Notes: a model not told the origin generated them from the letters alone. Counted from the stretch's first letter, positions 51,991 through 61,761 are shown. The stretch is 64,000 nucleotides of DNA from Parabacteroides sp. PH5-46 (GCF_029892785.1 NZ_JARXXA010000004.1:186001-250000); one strand, 5' to 3'. A program made the numbers and translations.

Positions 51991-54348
51991 TCAATATACT
52001 AACATTTCAGGAGTGATGCGCTGGAATTTCTCCTCATTAGCCTTGCGATAAGAAAGGGTTCCTCTGTGCCAGTTGTTCCAGATAGAAGGCCAGCCGCCAA
52101 TGATGTGGCTGAGGAATACTACTTTAAATTCGTGTAATCCTTTGCCCAGTGCTACTGATCTGTCGGTGCGTGGGAAGCGTTTTACTTCGTCGCGATTGTT
52201 GATAAGCAGTTTGCCGTCTATCCAAACTTCTTCAAAGTCTGTAGCAAAGTAATATACGTTATCTTCCGGTATGTCTATATAGCCGTTGGAAACTGCCGAA
52301 TAATATTTAATGCCACGCATACCTTCGTCGCTATGCTCAACTACCAGCATTTCCGGCAGGTCTTTTATCGTAGAGCTCTTCCATTCGGTAGCTTTGGCCA
52401 GTTCGTCTACATTCAGGAAGTAACCGTATGTTACTTGCATTTGTAGTCCTGGAGATGTTTTATCTACTTCTTTAGCCGGAGCAAATTCTTGTTTTTCAAC
52501 TGTAATGACACGTGTCTTACTCATTTTTCCGGAAACCAATACCGAACGTATTTTCAATACACCAGACTCTGTAAATTCTATAGGAGCGGTGTATTCTGTT
52601 GATTCGGGAGTAGGTTCTGAACCGTCTGTCGTGTAAACCATCTTGACGGGGCGTCCGGTAGTAAATTCAAGAGAAGCCTTGTCGGTAAAGGCAACGAAGT
52701 TACATGAGCCATTCGGTTGCTCCGGTTGAGGAATATAGTAGTTGATATTGTGCTCGTCTAAGCGTACCTGGGCATTGTTCAAACGACGTTCGAAGTCTTT
52801 ATAGTTCTTTCTGTCGATCTTTGTCCAGGCTGTTTCTGCCAGAGCCAGGATACGGGGATAGATGCGGTATTCTCTCAGGTCGTTGGTGTACATGTATTCC
52901 GACCAGGTGTTGCATTGTACGCCTAAGATGTGTTTTTCTTTGCCGTTTGCTACAACTTCTGCCGGTGTGGGGTTGTAGTCGTATACATTTTCAAGAGAGG
53001 CAAATCCGCCGATACTTACCGGTTCGATCTTATAATCTCCCTCGTAGCGGTCCAGGTACATACCATCGTTCTGAGGCGTCATGATTACGTCGTGATCCAT
53101 CTTGGCAGCAGCGATCCCGCCTTGTTCTCCACGCCATGACATAACAGTAGCCGTAGGAGCCAAACCGCCTTCCAGAATCTCGTCCCAGCCGATGATTTTC
53201 TTTCCGTATTTTGCCAATACTTTTTCCATGCGTTGAACGAAATAGCTTTGCAGGCGCTCTTCGGCAGAGTGTTCTTTATCCCCTTTCAGGCCTTCTTCTT
53301 TGATGCGTTTCTGGCAAAGCGGACATTGTTTCCAGCTTCTCTTCGGACACTCGTCGCCTCCGATGTGTATGTATTCTGAGGGGAAAAGTTCAATCACTTC
53401 TTTGAACACATTTTCGAGGAACTCAAAAGGCTCTTCTTTTCCGGCACAAAATACAATATCTTCCACTCCCCAGACAATTCGCGGAGTTAGTTGTTCGCCC
53501 TTGCAGGATAGTTCGGGATAAGCTGCTATCGCCGCCATTCCGTGACCGGGAAGTTCTATCTCCGGTATAATAGTTATAAAGCGTTCTGCGGCATATTGTA
53601 CAACTTCTTTGATCTCTTCCTGCGTATAATAGCCTCCGTATTCATGTCCTTCGCCTTCAATACGTTTAGCGCCTATTTCAGTGAGTTCTGGGTATTTCTT
53701 GATTTCTATTCTCCAGCCCTGGTCGTCTGTGAGGTGCCAGTGCATCCGGTTGAGCTTGAATAAAGCAATTACATCCAGGTTTTTCTTCACTTCTTCAACC
53801 GTCATAAAGTGACGACAGGGATCCAGCATCATACCGCGATACCCGAAGCGTGGTTCGTCTTTCACGGAAACAGCCGGAGCTGTCCAGGTAATCCCTTTTA
53901 CAAGAGTAGGGCTCTCTACCTCGGCAGGGAGCAACTGCATAAAGGTCTGCATCCCATAAAAAATACCTGCCGGAGTCTTGGCCTTGATGCTAACCAATTC
54001 GTTTGTAACATCCAGCGTGTAGCCTTCGTTATTGACGTCCAGTGACTGATCGATAACCAACGAGATACCATTGGATACTTCTTTTTCATCTACTGTGAAT
54101 TTGTAACCGGTAGAGCGGCTCAATTTCGTAGTAAAATAGCCTGCTACGGTTTTTAGTTCCGGTATAGAGGCGTAAATCGTCGTGTTTTTGTTTAGTTTGA
54201 AAGTCCCTTCATTCTCCACGAGAGAAAGCGGAGCGGGAATTACATTGATACCCTGATTGTAAGGCATCTCTTTAGTTGTTGTTTGTTCGCCACATGAAGC
54301 AAACAAAATAACTGCCGCAGCAGCACACATAGCTAATAAGTTTCTCAT
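51991..54348 (-). CDS. GH20 beta-N-acetylhexosaminidase lipoprotein
   Basis: Removes terminal GlcNAc or GalNAc from glycans, probably host or dietary, at the cell surface or in the periplasm. From ATG 54348 (MRNLLAMCAAA) it has 785 residues and a lipobox LFASC. The GH20b-type N-terminal domain covers residues about 30-150; the barrel follows with GYRGMMLDPCRHFM and HWHLTDDQGWRIEIKKYP. The catalytic Asp-Glu pair is D332-E333 in HIGGDECPKRSW. A beta-sandwich with YTTDGSEPTPEST and a PA14-like end (residues about 640-785) complete it. A TTG nine bases upstream is a less likely start. Confidence 0.95.
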   Translation of the reverse strand: MRNLLAMCAAAAVILFASCGEQTTTKEMPYNQGINVIPAPLSLVENEGTFKLNKNTTIYASIPELKTVAGYFTTKLSRSTGYKFTVDEKEVSNGISLVIDQSLDVNNEGYTLDVTNELVSIKAKTPAGIFYGMQTFMQLLPAEVESPTLVKGITWTAPAVSVKDEPRFGYRGMMLDPCRHFMTVEEVKKNLDVIALFKLNRMHWHLTDDQGWRIEIKKYPELTEIGAKRIEGEGHEYGGYYTQEEIKEVVQYAAERFITIIPEIELPGHGMAAIAAYPELSCKGEQLTPRIVWGVEDIVFCAGKEEPFEFLENVFKEVIELFPSEYIHIGGDECPKRSWKQCPLCQKRIKEEGLKGDKEHSAEERLQSYFVQRMEKVLAKYGKKIIGWDEILEGGLAPTATVMSWRGEQGGIAAAKMDHDVIMTPQNDGMYLDRYEGDYKIEPVSIGGFASLENVYDYNPTPAEVVANGKEKHILGVQCNTWSEYMYTNDLREYRIYPRILALAETAWTKIDRKNYKDFERRLNNAQVRLDEHNINYYIPQPEQPNGSCNFVAFTDKASLEFTTGRPVKMVYTTDGSEPTPESTEYTAPIEFTESGVLKIRSVLVSGKMSKTRVITVEKQEFAPAKEVDKTSPGLQMQVTYGYFLNVDELAKATEWKSSTIKDLPEMLVVEHSDEGMRGIKYYSAVSNGYIDIPEDNVYYFATDFEEVWIDGKLLINNRDEVKRFPRTDRSVALGKGLHEFKVVFLSHIIGGWPSIWNNWHRGTLSYRKANEEKFQRITPEMLVY

Positions 54349-54379
54349 GTTTGTCAAATTAATTTATAAAAAGTCTTTG

Positions 54380-54443
54380 TAATGATTAATGATTAACGAT
54401 TAATAAATTGTCACAGAAATTAATCATTAACCATTAATCATTA
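54380..54443. repeat. TTAATCATTA-type imperfect inverted repeat
   Basis: The gap between glyA and the GH20 gene holds TAATGATTAATGATTAACG-like sequence (54380-54404) facing TTAATCATTAACCATTAATC-like sequence (54419-54443), continuing as short direct repeats of ATTAACC and ATTAATC. It forms a stem of about 25 bp with a few mismatches; it may be a terminator-like hairpin after glyA or a dispersed repeat. Confidence 0.6.
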
Positions 54444-54455
54444 ACCATTAAATAA

Positions 54456-55736
54456 TTACCATGCGAAAAGCGGGTATTGCGTCATTAAGTTGTTTACTTT
54501 TTCGCGGACGGAAGCGATTGTTTTTTCGTTGTCCGGAGCAGAAAGTACAGTGTCAACCAATTCTACGACTTCTCCCATAAATGCTTCTTTGGCGCCACGG
54601 GTTGAGATAGCCGGAGTTCCTACACGGATACCGGATGTCTGGAATGCCGAACGGCTGTCGAAAGGTACCATGTTTTTGTTGACTGTAATATCAGCTTCTA
54701 CCAATGCTTTTTCGGCTACTTTTCCGGTCAGGTCAGGGAACTTGGTACGTAAGTCGATCAGCATGCTGTGGTTGTCCGTTCCGTCTGAAATGATTTTATA
54801 ACCTTTGTCTATAAATGCCTGAGCCATAGCGGCAGCATTTTTCTTAACCTGTGTCTGATAGGTCTTGTACTCCGGCTCTAATGCTTCACCAAAAGCTACG
54901 GCTTTAGAGGCAATCACATGCTCCAGCGGTCCTCCCTGAATACCGGGGAATACAGCAGAATCCAGCAGCTGAGACATCATTTTGATCTCTCCCTTAGGGG
55001 TTGTTTTTCCCCAGGGGTTTTCAAAGTCTTTACCCATCAGAATGATACCTCCGCGAGGCCCTCTGAGTGTTTTATGAGTTGTAGAAGTCACGATATGAGC
55101 ATATTCCAGCGGATTGTTTAAGAGTCCGGCAGCGATCAGTCCGGCAGGGTGAGCCATGTCTATCATCAACAGAGCACCTATCTTATCGGCTATTTCACGC
55201 ATTCTTTTGTAATCCCATTCGCGTGAATAGGCAGAGCCTCCTCCAACGATGAGTTTCGGACGTTCGCGAAGCGCTACTTCTTCCATCTGGTCATAGTCTA
55301 CACGTCCGGTAGCTTCTTTTACGTTATATTCGGTAGCATGATACAAAATCCCTGAACTATTGACAGGTGAGCCATGAGAAAGATGCCCTCCGTGCGAAAG
55401 ATTCAATCCCAGGAATTTGTCACCCGGATTCAAGACAGCCAGGAATACGGCGGCATTAGCCTGCGCTCCGGAGTGGGGCTGTACGTTTGCCCATGCGGCT
55501 TTAAACAGCTCCTTCAGGCGGTCGATAGCTATTGTCTCGCTTTGGTCAACCACTTCACACCCTCCATAATAACGCTTTCCGGGATACCCTTCGGCATATT
55601 TATTGGTGAGGACACTACCCATGGCTTCCATTACCTGTTCGCTCACGAAGTTCTCTGAAGCAATCAATTCAATACCTTTTAGCTGGCGTTGCTTCTCTTT
55701 CTCAATAATGTCAAAAATGATTTTGTCTCTTTTCAT
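54456..55736 (-). CDS. glyA: Serine hydroxymethyltransferase
   Basis: Interconverts serine and glycine with tetrahydrofolate, the main entry of one-carbon units. The 426-residue protein has the PLP-binding lysine at K222 in [13 protein letters not shown] and the start [20 protein letters not shown] typical of the family. The downstream AT-rich inverted repeat may end its transcript. It is one of three one-carbon genes in the window, with fhs and gcvP. Confidence 0.98.
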   Translation of the reverse strand: MKRDKIIFDIIEKEKQRQLKGIELIASENFVSEQVMEAMGSVLTNKYAEGYPGKRYYGGCEVVDQSETIAIDRLKELFKAAWANVQPHSGAQANAAVFLAVLNPGDKFLGLNLSHGGHLSHGSPVNSSGILYHATEYNVKEATGRVDYDQMEEVALRERPKLIVGGGSAYSREWDYKRMREIADKIGALLMIDMAHPAGLIAAGLLNNPLEYAHIVTSTTHKTLRGPRGGIILMGKDFENPWGKTTPKGEIKMMSQLLDSAVFPGIQGGPLEHVIASKAVAFGEALEPEYKTYQTQVKKNAAAMAQAFIDKGYKIISDGTDNHSMLIDLRTKFPDLTGKVAEKALVEADITVNKNMVPFDSRSAFQTSGIRVGTPAISTRGAKEAFMGEVVELVDTVLSAPDNEKTIASVREKVNNLMTQYPLFAW

Positions 55737-55768
55737 TACGTACGTAAAATTTGGTTATTGTAACGCGA

Positions 55769-55776
55769 CAAATTTA
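55769..55776 (-). promoter_or_regulatory. -7 box of glyA
   Basis: The minus strand reads TAAATTTG, a perfect TAnnTTTG, 32 bases upstream of the glyA ATG. No clear -33 TTTG lies at the usual distance, so support is partial. Confidence 0.45.
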
Positions 55777-55817
55777 CAATAATTTTCTGTCGTTCCTTAT
55801 AACCGCAAGATATTATT

Positions 55818-55846
55818 TCCCCTCTTGAGAGGGGTAGGGGTGTGTG
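55818..55846. repeat. CCCCTC/GAGGGG palindrome with TAGGGG tail
   Basis: TCCCCTC and GAGAGGGG flank a short loop and are followed by TAGGGGTGTGTG, directly after the stop of the glycyl radical activase gene. The form resembles the C-run/G-run dispersed element at 38079-38172 and may belong to the same broad family or serve as a terminator. Confidence 0.5.
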
Positions 55847-55848
55847 AA

Positions 55849-56757
55849 TTACCCGCCAATGATGGTTTGGATGTTGTGGGAGTGGAAGATGTTGATGCAG
55901 CGTTGTTGCACTTCTTCGGAGGGTGGATCCATTGGGACATTGGCGGGGTTGTAGGTTGTTCCCAGTTTTTCGTGTTTTCCTTTGGCGATATCGTGATAAG
56001 GGAGTAGGTGTACTGTTTTGGGGTTCCAGGCAAGGGTAGAGAGGAACTCTGCCGAACGGCTGATGTTTTCTTCATCGGCATTTACTCCTTCGATCAGTGG
56101 GATGCGGATGCTTACTTCTTTTCCGGCATCGGTGATCATACAGAGGTTAGAAAGTATCAGTTCGTTGGGGACTCCGCAAAAGAAACGGTGTTTTGCGGAG
56201 TCCATATGTTTTAAGTCAACTAAAAACAAGTCGGTTTCTTCCATTATTGGGGTGACTACTTCGGGTCGGGCAAATAAAGTGGTATCTATTACCCGGTGGA
56301 TGCCCATTTTTCCGCAACGGCGCAGTAGTTCCAGCAGCGTTTCAGGGTGCATCAGGGGCTCGCCTCCACAGAAGGTAACGCCTCCCTCGGAACGATCCAT
56401 AAAGATGGTTTCTTTCTCTATTTCGTTCATCAGATAATCAATCGTATATTCCGTGCCTGATATCTCCATCGCTTTGGTGGGACATACATTTGTACAGGTG
56501 CCGCAGAGTGTACATTTGCCGGGATGGGTCTTGATCCCGTCGGGAGTCAGGAAAAGCGCTTGCTGAGGGCATTTTTCAACACAGGTTCGGCAGCTGATAC
56601 ACTTCTTTCGGGTATACATCTTTTCCTTCTTCGCAGAGATACCTTCCGGGTTATGACACCAGAGGCACGACAAAGGACACCCTTTCATAAAAAGGGTAAT
56701 CCGTATGCCCGGTCCATCATTGATGGAATAACGTTTTATGTCGAAAAAAAGACTCAT
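55849..56757 (-). CDS. Glycyl radical enzyme activase (radical SAM)
   Basis: Installs the glycyl radical on the partner enzyme encoded just upstream. The ATG at 56757 overlaps the partner's TGA by one base. The 302-residue protein has the radical SAM cysteines C27, C31 and C34 in KGCPLSCLWCHNPEG, then an inserted two-cluster ferredoxin-like part (CISCRTCVEKCPQQAL and CTLCGTCTNVCPTKAM), as in activases of hydratases and lyases rather than the short PflA. VTFCGGEPLMHPE is the SAM-binding GGE motif. Confidence 0.93.
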   Translation of the reverse strand: MSLFFDIKRYSINDGPGIRITLFMKGCPLSCLWCHNPEGISAKKEKMYTRKKCISCRTCVEKCPQQALFLTPDGIKTHPGKCTLCGTCTNVCPTKAMEISGTEYTIDYLMNEIEKETIFMDRSEGGVTFCGGEPLMHPETLLELLRRCGKMGIHRVIDTTLFARPEVVTPIMEETDLFLVDLKHMDSAKHRFFCGVPNELILSNLCMITDAGKEVSIRIPLIEGVNADEENISRSAEFLSTLAWNPKTVHLLPYHDIAKGKHEKLGTTYNPANVPMDPPSEEVQQRCINIFHSHNIQTIIGG

Positions 56758-59192
56758 CAAAAGGATTCTTGTTCTGTACGGGATATGATGTCTGTTTGTA
56801 AGTCGGCATTCATATCGTTGAAGTAATCGCTGTATCCGGCCATGCGAACTAATAGGTCGCGATAGTCTTCGGGCGACTCTTGTGCTGCGTACAGGGTAGC
56901 CGTATCAACGATATTGAACTGGATATGATGCCCGCCCAGGGCGAAATAGCTGCGAATCAGAGAGACCAACTTGGCTACGTCTTCTTCCCGTTTCAGGAGG
57001 CTGGGGAGGAAGCGCAGGTTCAGCAATGTGCCACCGCTTTTTACCTGGTCTAGTTTGCCTAGCGACTTGATCACGGCTGATGGCCCGTGCGTGTCTGCTC
57101 CATGCGAAGGGGAGGTGCCGTCTGAAATAGCCATTCCGGCCAGTCGACCGTTTGGCATAGCGCCCAGTACCTTGCCGAAATAAACATGGCAGGTGGTAGA
57201 TAGCATATTCAGGTGGAAGGTCTCGCCTTTGGTGTTGGGCTTGCCGTCGATGGTATCAAACAGGTCGCTATACACTTGCAGGGCGATGCTGTCGGCATAC
57301 GGATCGTCATTGCCAAAGAAGGGGGTACGGTTCAGGATCATCTGACGCATCGTCTCGGCTCCCTCAAAGTTATTAGCTGTTGCTTTCAGTATCTCTTCCA
57401 TAGAAAATGTATGATCCTCATACACATGCTTTTTAAGGACAGAAAGGCTATCTGTTACAGTTCCCAGACCGGTACATTGTATATAGGTGGTATTGTAGCG
57501 GGGGCCGCAATTGTAATAGTCTTTCCCCTTGGCAATGCAATCGTCTATAAAGAGAGATAGGAAGGTGGCCGGAGCGTATTTGGCAAACATCCGGTCGATG
57601 TAATTACTTACCCGTACCTTCTGGTCTACAATATGTTGTAATTGCTTCAGAAAAGCCTGGTATAGTTCCTCGTAGCTTTTGAAATCCTTTGGATCGCCAG
57701 TTTGGATGCTTACTTGTTTGCCCGAAACGGGGTCGTAGCCATTATTCAGGGTTACTTCCAGCAGTTTGGGGACATTCAGGTAACCGGTCAGCAGGTAAGC
57801 CTCCTTACCGAAAGCGCCCACTTCTATACAGCCGCTACAGCCGCCTTCGCGGGCATCTTCAAGGGTTTTGCCCTGCCGCATCAACTCCTGTATATACACA
57901 TCCGGATTGAATACTGAGGGGTATCCGTGTCCCTGGCGGATTACTTTGCAACCAGCTCGCAGAAAGCGTTCCGGAGTACGTGAGCTGATGTGGATCGAAC
58001 TACCCGGTTGCAGAATATGCAGCTCTTCTATGATTTCGAGCATCACGTATGAGAGCTCGTTTACGGCATCGCTACCATCGGGTTTTACGCCTCCGATGTT
58101 CAGGTTGGTGAAGTCGTTGTACGTGCCGCTTTCCTTGGCTGTTATACCCACTTTGGGAGGTGCCGGATGGTTGTTTACCTTCACCCAGAAACAGGAGAGT
58201 AACTCCTTGGCATCGTCTCGGCTCAGTGTTCCGGCAGCTACTTCTTTTTCATAGAAAGGGTAGAGGTGTTGGTCAAAGTGTCCCGGGTTCATGGCGTCCC
58301 AGCCGTTCAGTTCCGTAATGGTTCCCAGGTGTACAAACCAATACATCTGTATGGCTTCCCAGAAGGTGCGTGGCGCATGTGCCGGTACCCAGCGGCAGAC
58401 TTCTGCTATTTTCTTTAGTTCGGCAGCCCGCTTGGGGTCTTTCTCTGTAAGCGACATCTCGTCGGACAGGTCGGCATGCCGCTCTGCAAATACAATGGCT
58501 GCATCGCATGAGATAGACATGGCTTTCAGTTCTTCCTGCTTGTCGGTAGCTTCCGGGTCATACATAAAATCCAGCTTCTCCAGTTCGGCGGCAATCCGCT
58601 CTTTCAGATCCAATAAGCCCGTATGATAGATCTTGCCGTCAAGAGCCGTATGGCCCGGTGCCCGCTGTTCCATAAATTCCGTGAACAGGCCGGCTTCATA
58701 AGGAGCCCGCCAGCTTTCCGGTACATGGTTGAAGATGCGTTCGCGCTGTGTCCGCCCCTTCCAGTAGGGGATCACTTCGCGTTCATAGGTGTCAATATCT
58801 TCCTGACTGATGGTATAACGTTGTAATTCACGGGTATTTAGTACGTGTAGGTCTTCTACACTGTGGCAGGTAAGTTCAGGGAAGGTTGGTACGGCTTTGG
58901 GTTTGGGGCCTCTTTCGCCCACTATCAGTTCGTCTTTTCCAATATAAATAGTCTTCTGCTTGCAGATTTCCAGGAAGTTGAGAGCCCGCAGGATAGGAAT
59001 AGGGTATTTCCCTTCATTTTCACGATAAAACTGAGTTTCGATCAGTGCCCGTTCGATAGAAAGAGACGGCTCAGCCTCGAAAGTCTCCTTCCGTAAACGC
59101 TTGATTCTCTCGTTCATACCAAAAGCATTTGCTTCGACCGTTGGCGCAAAATTAGACGCACTTTTAGGCGTACGTTGAGCTGTTGTATGCAT
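56757..59192 (-). CDS. hypD: Glycyl radical enzyme, probable trans-4-hydroxy-L-proline dehydratase
   Basis: An oxygen-sensitive 811-residue radical enzyme. The catalytic cysteine is C455 in GCSGCIEVGAFGKE, with the CxE glutamate E457, and the radical site is G786 in VRMAGYSDYF. The surrounding sequence EAYLLTGYLNVPKLLE and the C-terminal NADLQTDIISRTEQ are closest, by recollection, to hydroxyproline dehydratase, abundant in gut anaerobes, which makes pyrroline-5-carboxylate from trans-4-hydroxyproline. A proC gene that often accompanies it is absent, and other dehydratase specificities cannot be excluded by eye. The start could be the internal ATG at 59117 (MNERIKRLRKE), which matches the family's usual N terminus better. 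Confidence 0.85.
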   Translation of the reverse strand: MHTTAQRTPKSASNFAPTVEANAFGMNERIKRLRKETFEAEPSLSIERALIETQFYRENEGKYPIPILRALNFLEICKQKTIYIGKDELIVGERGPKPKAVPTFPELTCHSVEDLHVLNTRELQRYTISQEDIDTYEREVIPYWKGRTQRERIFNHVPESWRAPYEAGLFTEFMEQRAPGHTALDGKIYHTGLLDLKERIAAELEKLDFMYDPEATDKQEELKAMSISCDAAIVFAERHADLSDEMSLTEKDPKRAAELKKIAEVCRWVPAHAPRTFWEAIQMYWFVHLGTITELNGWDAMNPGHFDQHLYPFYEKEVAAGTLSRDDAKELLSCFWVKVNNHPAPPKVGITAKESGTYNDFTNLNIGGVKPDGSDAVNELSYVMLEIIEELHILQPGSSIHISSRTPERFLRAGCKVIRQGHGYPSVFNPDVYIQELMRQGKTLEDAREGGCSGCIEVGAFGKEAYLLTGYLNVPKLLEVTLNNGYDPVSGKQVSIQTGDPKDFKSYEELYQAFLKQLQHIVDQKVRVSNYIDRMFAKYAPATFLSLFIDDCIAKGKDYYNCGPRYNTTYIQCTGLGTVTDSLSVLKKHVYEDHTFSMEEILKATANNFEGAETMRQMILNRTPFFGNDDPYADSIALQVYSDLFDTIDGKPNTKGETFHLNMLSTTCHVYFGKVLGAMPNGRLAGMAISDGTSPSHGADTHGPSAVIKSLGKLDQVKSGGTLLNLRFLPSLLKREEDVAKLVSLIRSYFALGGHHIQFNIVDTATLYAAQESPEDYRDLLVRMAGYSDYFNDMNADLQTDIISRTEQESF

Positions 59193-59495
59193 AATAAAAT
59201 GGATATTACAATGAAAAAATAGGTAAAAATAAAAATAGTTATCTAACCGCCTGTAGGGAAGGTCGGTGAAAAACGCTTAATTATAGAACATTAAGCAATG
59301 AAAGAGCCGTCTATAACTTTTTATAACCATACATTCAAATTGATGCACAAAGATATATTCTTTATCAAATATACAACCCCCGAACCCCCTGATTCTTTTA
59401 TGCTTAATAACATAATTAGAGATGCTTTGCGTTACACATTTTGCGTAATGCAAATATAGAAAAAAAATCCTTACGAAACCATTTTTGACGCTGTT

Positions 59496-59603
59496 TTACT
59501 GCACACGGATGACACGGAATACGCAGATTAGCACGGAGTTATTGTTTCTTATAAAAAATATTCTGTGTAAATCCGCGTGTTCCGTGTTATCCGCGTGCAG
59601 TAA
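59496..59603. repeat. 108-bp imperfect inverted repeat
   Basis: Arms of about 42 bases (59496-59538 and 59562-59603) pair with several mismatches. They are built of TTACTGCAC, ACGGAT(G/A)ACACGGAA and CGC(A/G)GATT words. The loop is 23 AT-rich bases. The ACGGATGACACGGA type occurs as a dispersed intergenic repeat in Bacteroidota; no coding. Confidence 0.75.
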
Positions 59604-60189
59604 TAGCAACCAAGGAATATCAAAATAGCAAAATAACATTTTGATAATGAACCCCTCGTTTACAGGTCATATTTAAAGGCGAAGTAGGGTTTGCTTACCA
59701 AGAAGGTCTTAATTTGAAGGTTTGGCATTGTTGTTTTGTAAGCGGCAGCGCGCAGAACGGAACACGCAGTACGCATTTTTTTTATTATTCATTCATTATT
59801 CTATATTCATTGTTTAAACTCTGTCTTTTTGATATATTTGAAAGAGTAGGTGTTTCTTCCTTTTTTTAGGTCAAAATCTATCAAATAAGGCCTTTTTTAG
59901 GTGTATATTGATGGTAAATCTACTCGAAATAGTGGGTGAAAATCTGTTGAGTCTTGCTTGAGCACGCTCGGCTAAGAAAGGATCTGCGGTAATTTAAACC
60001 GATAACCGCACAAATCAAAATGCCTAACCGTGCTCATTTAGGGGTAAAACTGCGTTTTTTGATCCAAAAACGCCCGTTTTTGTTGATTGGGGAGCAAAGC
60101 TGCGTTAGCGGAAATCCTCAATTTTTGAAAATTTGTATGAATATGAGTCGTTTTAGTATCATTTTGGTTTGAACAATCGCATAGCGATT

Positions 60190-60330
60190 AGATGTCATTA
60201 GGCAGGGTGCGCCAGCCCCTGGTTGGGATATCCATGTCCCATATTATAGCCCCATGCGGGGCGATATGTTGCATACCTACGGCATGTATATATTGGGTTT
60301 GTGCCATTAAATGGCGGAGAGGGGCGGGAT
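60190..60330. repeat. GC-rich dispersed-type repeat upstream of the recombinase
   Basis: A block with CAGGGTGCGCCAGCCCCTGG, a GCCCC-ATGC-GGGGC hairpin at 60249-60262 and TACCTACGGCATGTATA. The composition differs from the AT-rich surroundings. It looks like the short repeats found between genes in this group, but I cannot confirm other copies within the window. Confidence 0.4.
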
Positions 60331-60391
60331 TTTGGTTGGAATTTATTATTTTTGTTATTATTATTTTCTATGAAAAAAACAGACTGAGATC

Positions 60392-61645
60392 ATGGCAACA
60401 ATTGCTATTTTCCTGCGTCCTTCGGCGAAGGGGGTAGGGTTTCCCGGGAGTGTGTATATCCGTGTTATTCATAGGCGGAAAGTATTAACTGTTACGATGC
60501 CTTATAGGCTTTTTGTCGAGGAGTGGGACGTTGGGAAAGGTTTTGTGGTGTTTCCGCCAGGGGTGGCGGCTGCGCGCAGAGGCTATCTTCGGGAGGTGGA
60601 AGAGATGCTCCGACTGGATGTTGAGCGGCTCAAGGAACATATCCGTCAGCTTGAGGCTGAGGGGGTTGAGTATACGGTGCAGGAAGTGTTGGCCGTCCTC
60701 CGCTATCGCAGCGGCTGTTGCATGCTGAAGGGGTATGCCGCCGTCCAGTCTGCTTTGCTGAAGCTGCGTGGGCAGGAACGTACAGCCGAAGCCTACCTTT
60801 CCGCCATGCGTTCATTTGTGATGTATAATGGGGGGTGCGACCTCTCGCTGCGGCGTCTGGATGAGTTGCGGCTGTGTGGATATGAGGCCTGGCTGAAAGA
60901 ACGCCGTTTGACGTTCAATACTATTTCCTTTTATATGCGAAACCTGCGTGCCCTGTATAACCGGGCGGTGCTGGAAGGGCTGATAGAAGCCCCTCGCACG
61001 AGTCCTTTCTCGCAGGTCTATACTGGAGTGCAGGCAACGAAAAAGCGAGCCTTGAGCAAGACAGAGATGCGCATACTGGACAAACTGGATTTGCTTGCTA
61101 ATGAAAAGGATACAGGAGGCAGTGGGCTCCGTCAGGCCTTGGATATCTTCTTGTTCTGCTTCCATGCCAGGGGGATGTCCTTTGTAGATGTGGCCTATTT
61201 GAAGAAGTCCGATGTGTGCGAAGGGCTTATCTCTTATTTAAGACGAAAGACGGGTCAGTTGCTCGAAATTCGCATCACTCCTGCCATGCAGGAAATTATA
61301 GATCGCTACACGGAGGAAACGGCAGGCAGCCCCTTCCTTTTCCCTCTGATAAGGGAAGCGGATAAGCCTCTGAGGCGGCAGTACCTGTCAGCGCTGAGGC
61401 TACAGAACAGCCGCCTTGGCCGGATTGCCCGCCTGTCAGGCCTGCAAAAGAAACTCACAACGCATTGCAGCCGCCACTCCTGGGCGACGATAGCCAAAGG
61501 CGAACATCTGCCCCTCTGGGTTATCAGCGAGGGCTTGGGGCATTCCAACGAAAAAACAACTTATACCTATCTCGCCTCCTTCGAACGAACAGTCCTCGAC
61601 AAAGCAGTAGAAAAGGTATCACGCGCCATAAAAAAAGCGGGCTAA
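60392..61645 (+). CDS. Tyrosine recombinase (site-specific integrase)
   Basis: A 417-residue recombinase with an N-terminal arm-binding region, a SAM-like core-binding domain (residues about 100-210) and a C-terminal catalytic domain. All catalytic residues are visible: R260 in FHARGMSFVDVAYL, K286 in RRKTGQ, H358 and R361 in THCSRHSWAT, H384 in GLGHSNEKTT and the nucleophile Y393. Family members of this size in Bacteroidales often act as invertases of surface-structure genes or as mobile-element integrases. It lies 55 bases before a pair of inverted repeats and just upstream of a fimbrillin gene, and no other mobile-element gene is near, which favours an invertase. Confidence 0.93.
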   Translation: MATIAIFLRPSAKGVGFPGSVYIRVIHRRKVLTVTMPYRLFVEEWDVGKGFVVFPPGVAAARRGYLREVEEMLRLDVERLKEHIRQLEAEGVEYTVQEVLAVLRYRSGCCMLKGYAAVQSALLKLRGQERTAEAYLSAMRSFVMYNGGCDLSLRRLDELRLCGYEAWLKERRLTFNTISFYMRNLRALYNRAVLEGLIEAPRTSPFSQVYTGVQATKKRALSKTEMRILDKLDLLANEKDTGGSGLRQALDIFLFCFHARGMSFVDVAYLKKSDVCEGLISYLRRKTGQLLEIRITPAMQEIIDRYTEETAGSPFLFPLIREADKPLRRQYLSALRLQNSRLGRIARLSGLQKKLTTHCSRHSWATIAKGEHLPLWVISEGLGHSNEKTTYTYLASFERTVLDKAVEKVSRAIKKAG

Positions 61646-61700
61646 AAAATACCCGCTAATTGACAATTATTCGTACGTTCTACAAATACATCTATAATCT

Positions 61701-61723
61701 CCCTCACTTGGTAAGTGATGGGG
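61701..61723 (+). repeat. Left inverted repeat of the putative switch
   Basis: CCCTCACTTGGTAAGTGATG plus GGG. Half-sites CACTT and AAGTG face each other across GGT. Identity with the right copy extends a few bases further outward with one mismatch. Confidence 0.8.
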
Positions 61724-61753
61724 TTACAAGGGAAGTAATCCCGTAATCTGCTG

Positions 61754-61761
61754 CAAACGTA
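61754..61761 (-). promoter_or_regulatory. -7 promoter box inside the putative switch, facing left
   Basis: The minus strand reads TACGTTTG, matching TAnnTTTG. It points toward the left inverted repeat and the 3' end of the recombinase gene, away from the fimbrillin gene. The nearest -33-like TTTG is 26 bases upstream, longer than normal, so the box is not fully supported. After inversion it would face the fimbrillin gene. Confidence 0.45.

Larger units (their letters stand above)
59193..60391. other. 1.2-kb gene-free region rich in dispersed repeats
   Basis: No credible gene. A minus-strand -7 box TATATTTG (complement of 59451-59458) might drive the glycyl radical operon with a 255-base leader; its -33 partner is unclear. 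A 108-bp inverted repeat lies at 59496-59603 and a GC-rich dispersed-looking repeat near 60190-60330. Between them (59610-60180) the sequence is AT-rich with short C/G-rich words such as GCGTTTTTTGATCCAAAAACGC, a small palindrome. This region separates housekeeping genes from the recombinase-fimbrillin locus. Confidence 0.6.

Noticed and set aside
60192-60437. 81-codon plus-strand open frame before the recombinase
   Set aside because: Runs through a dispersed repeat and into the recombinase in another frame.
60392-61645. Integrase of an integrative element with attachment sites at a tRNA
   Set aside because: No tRNA gene, no conjugation or excision genes and no direct repeats nearby; the inverted repeats next to it fit inversion better. 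The window ends too soon to exclude an element to the right.
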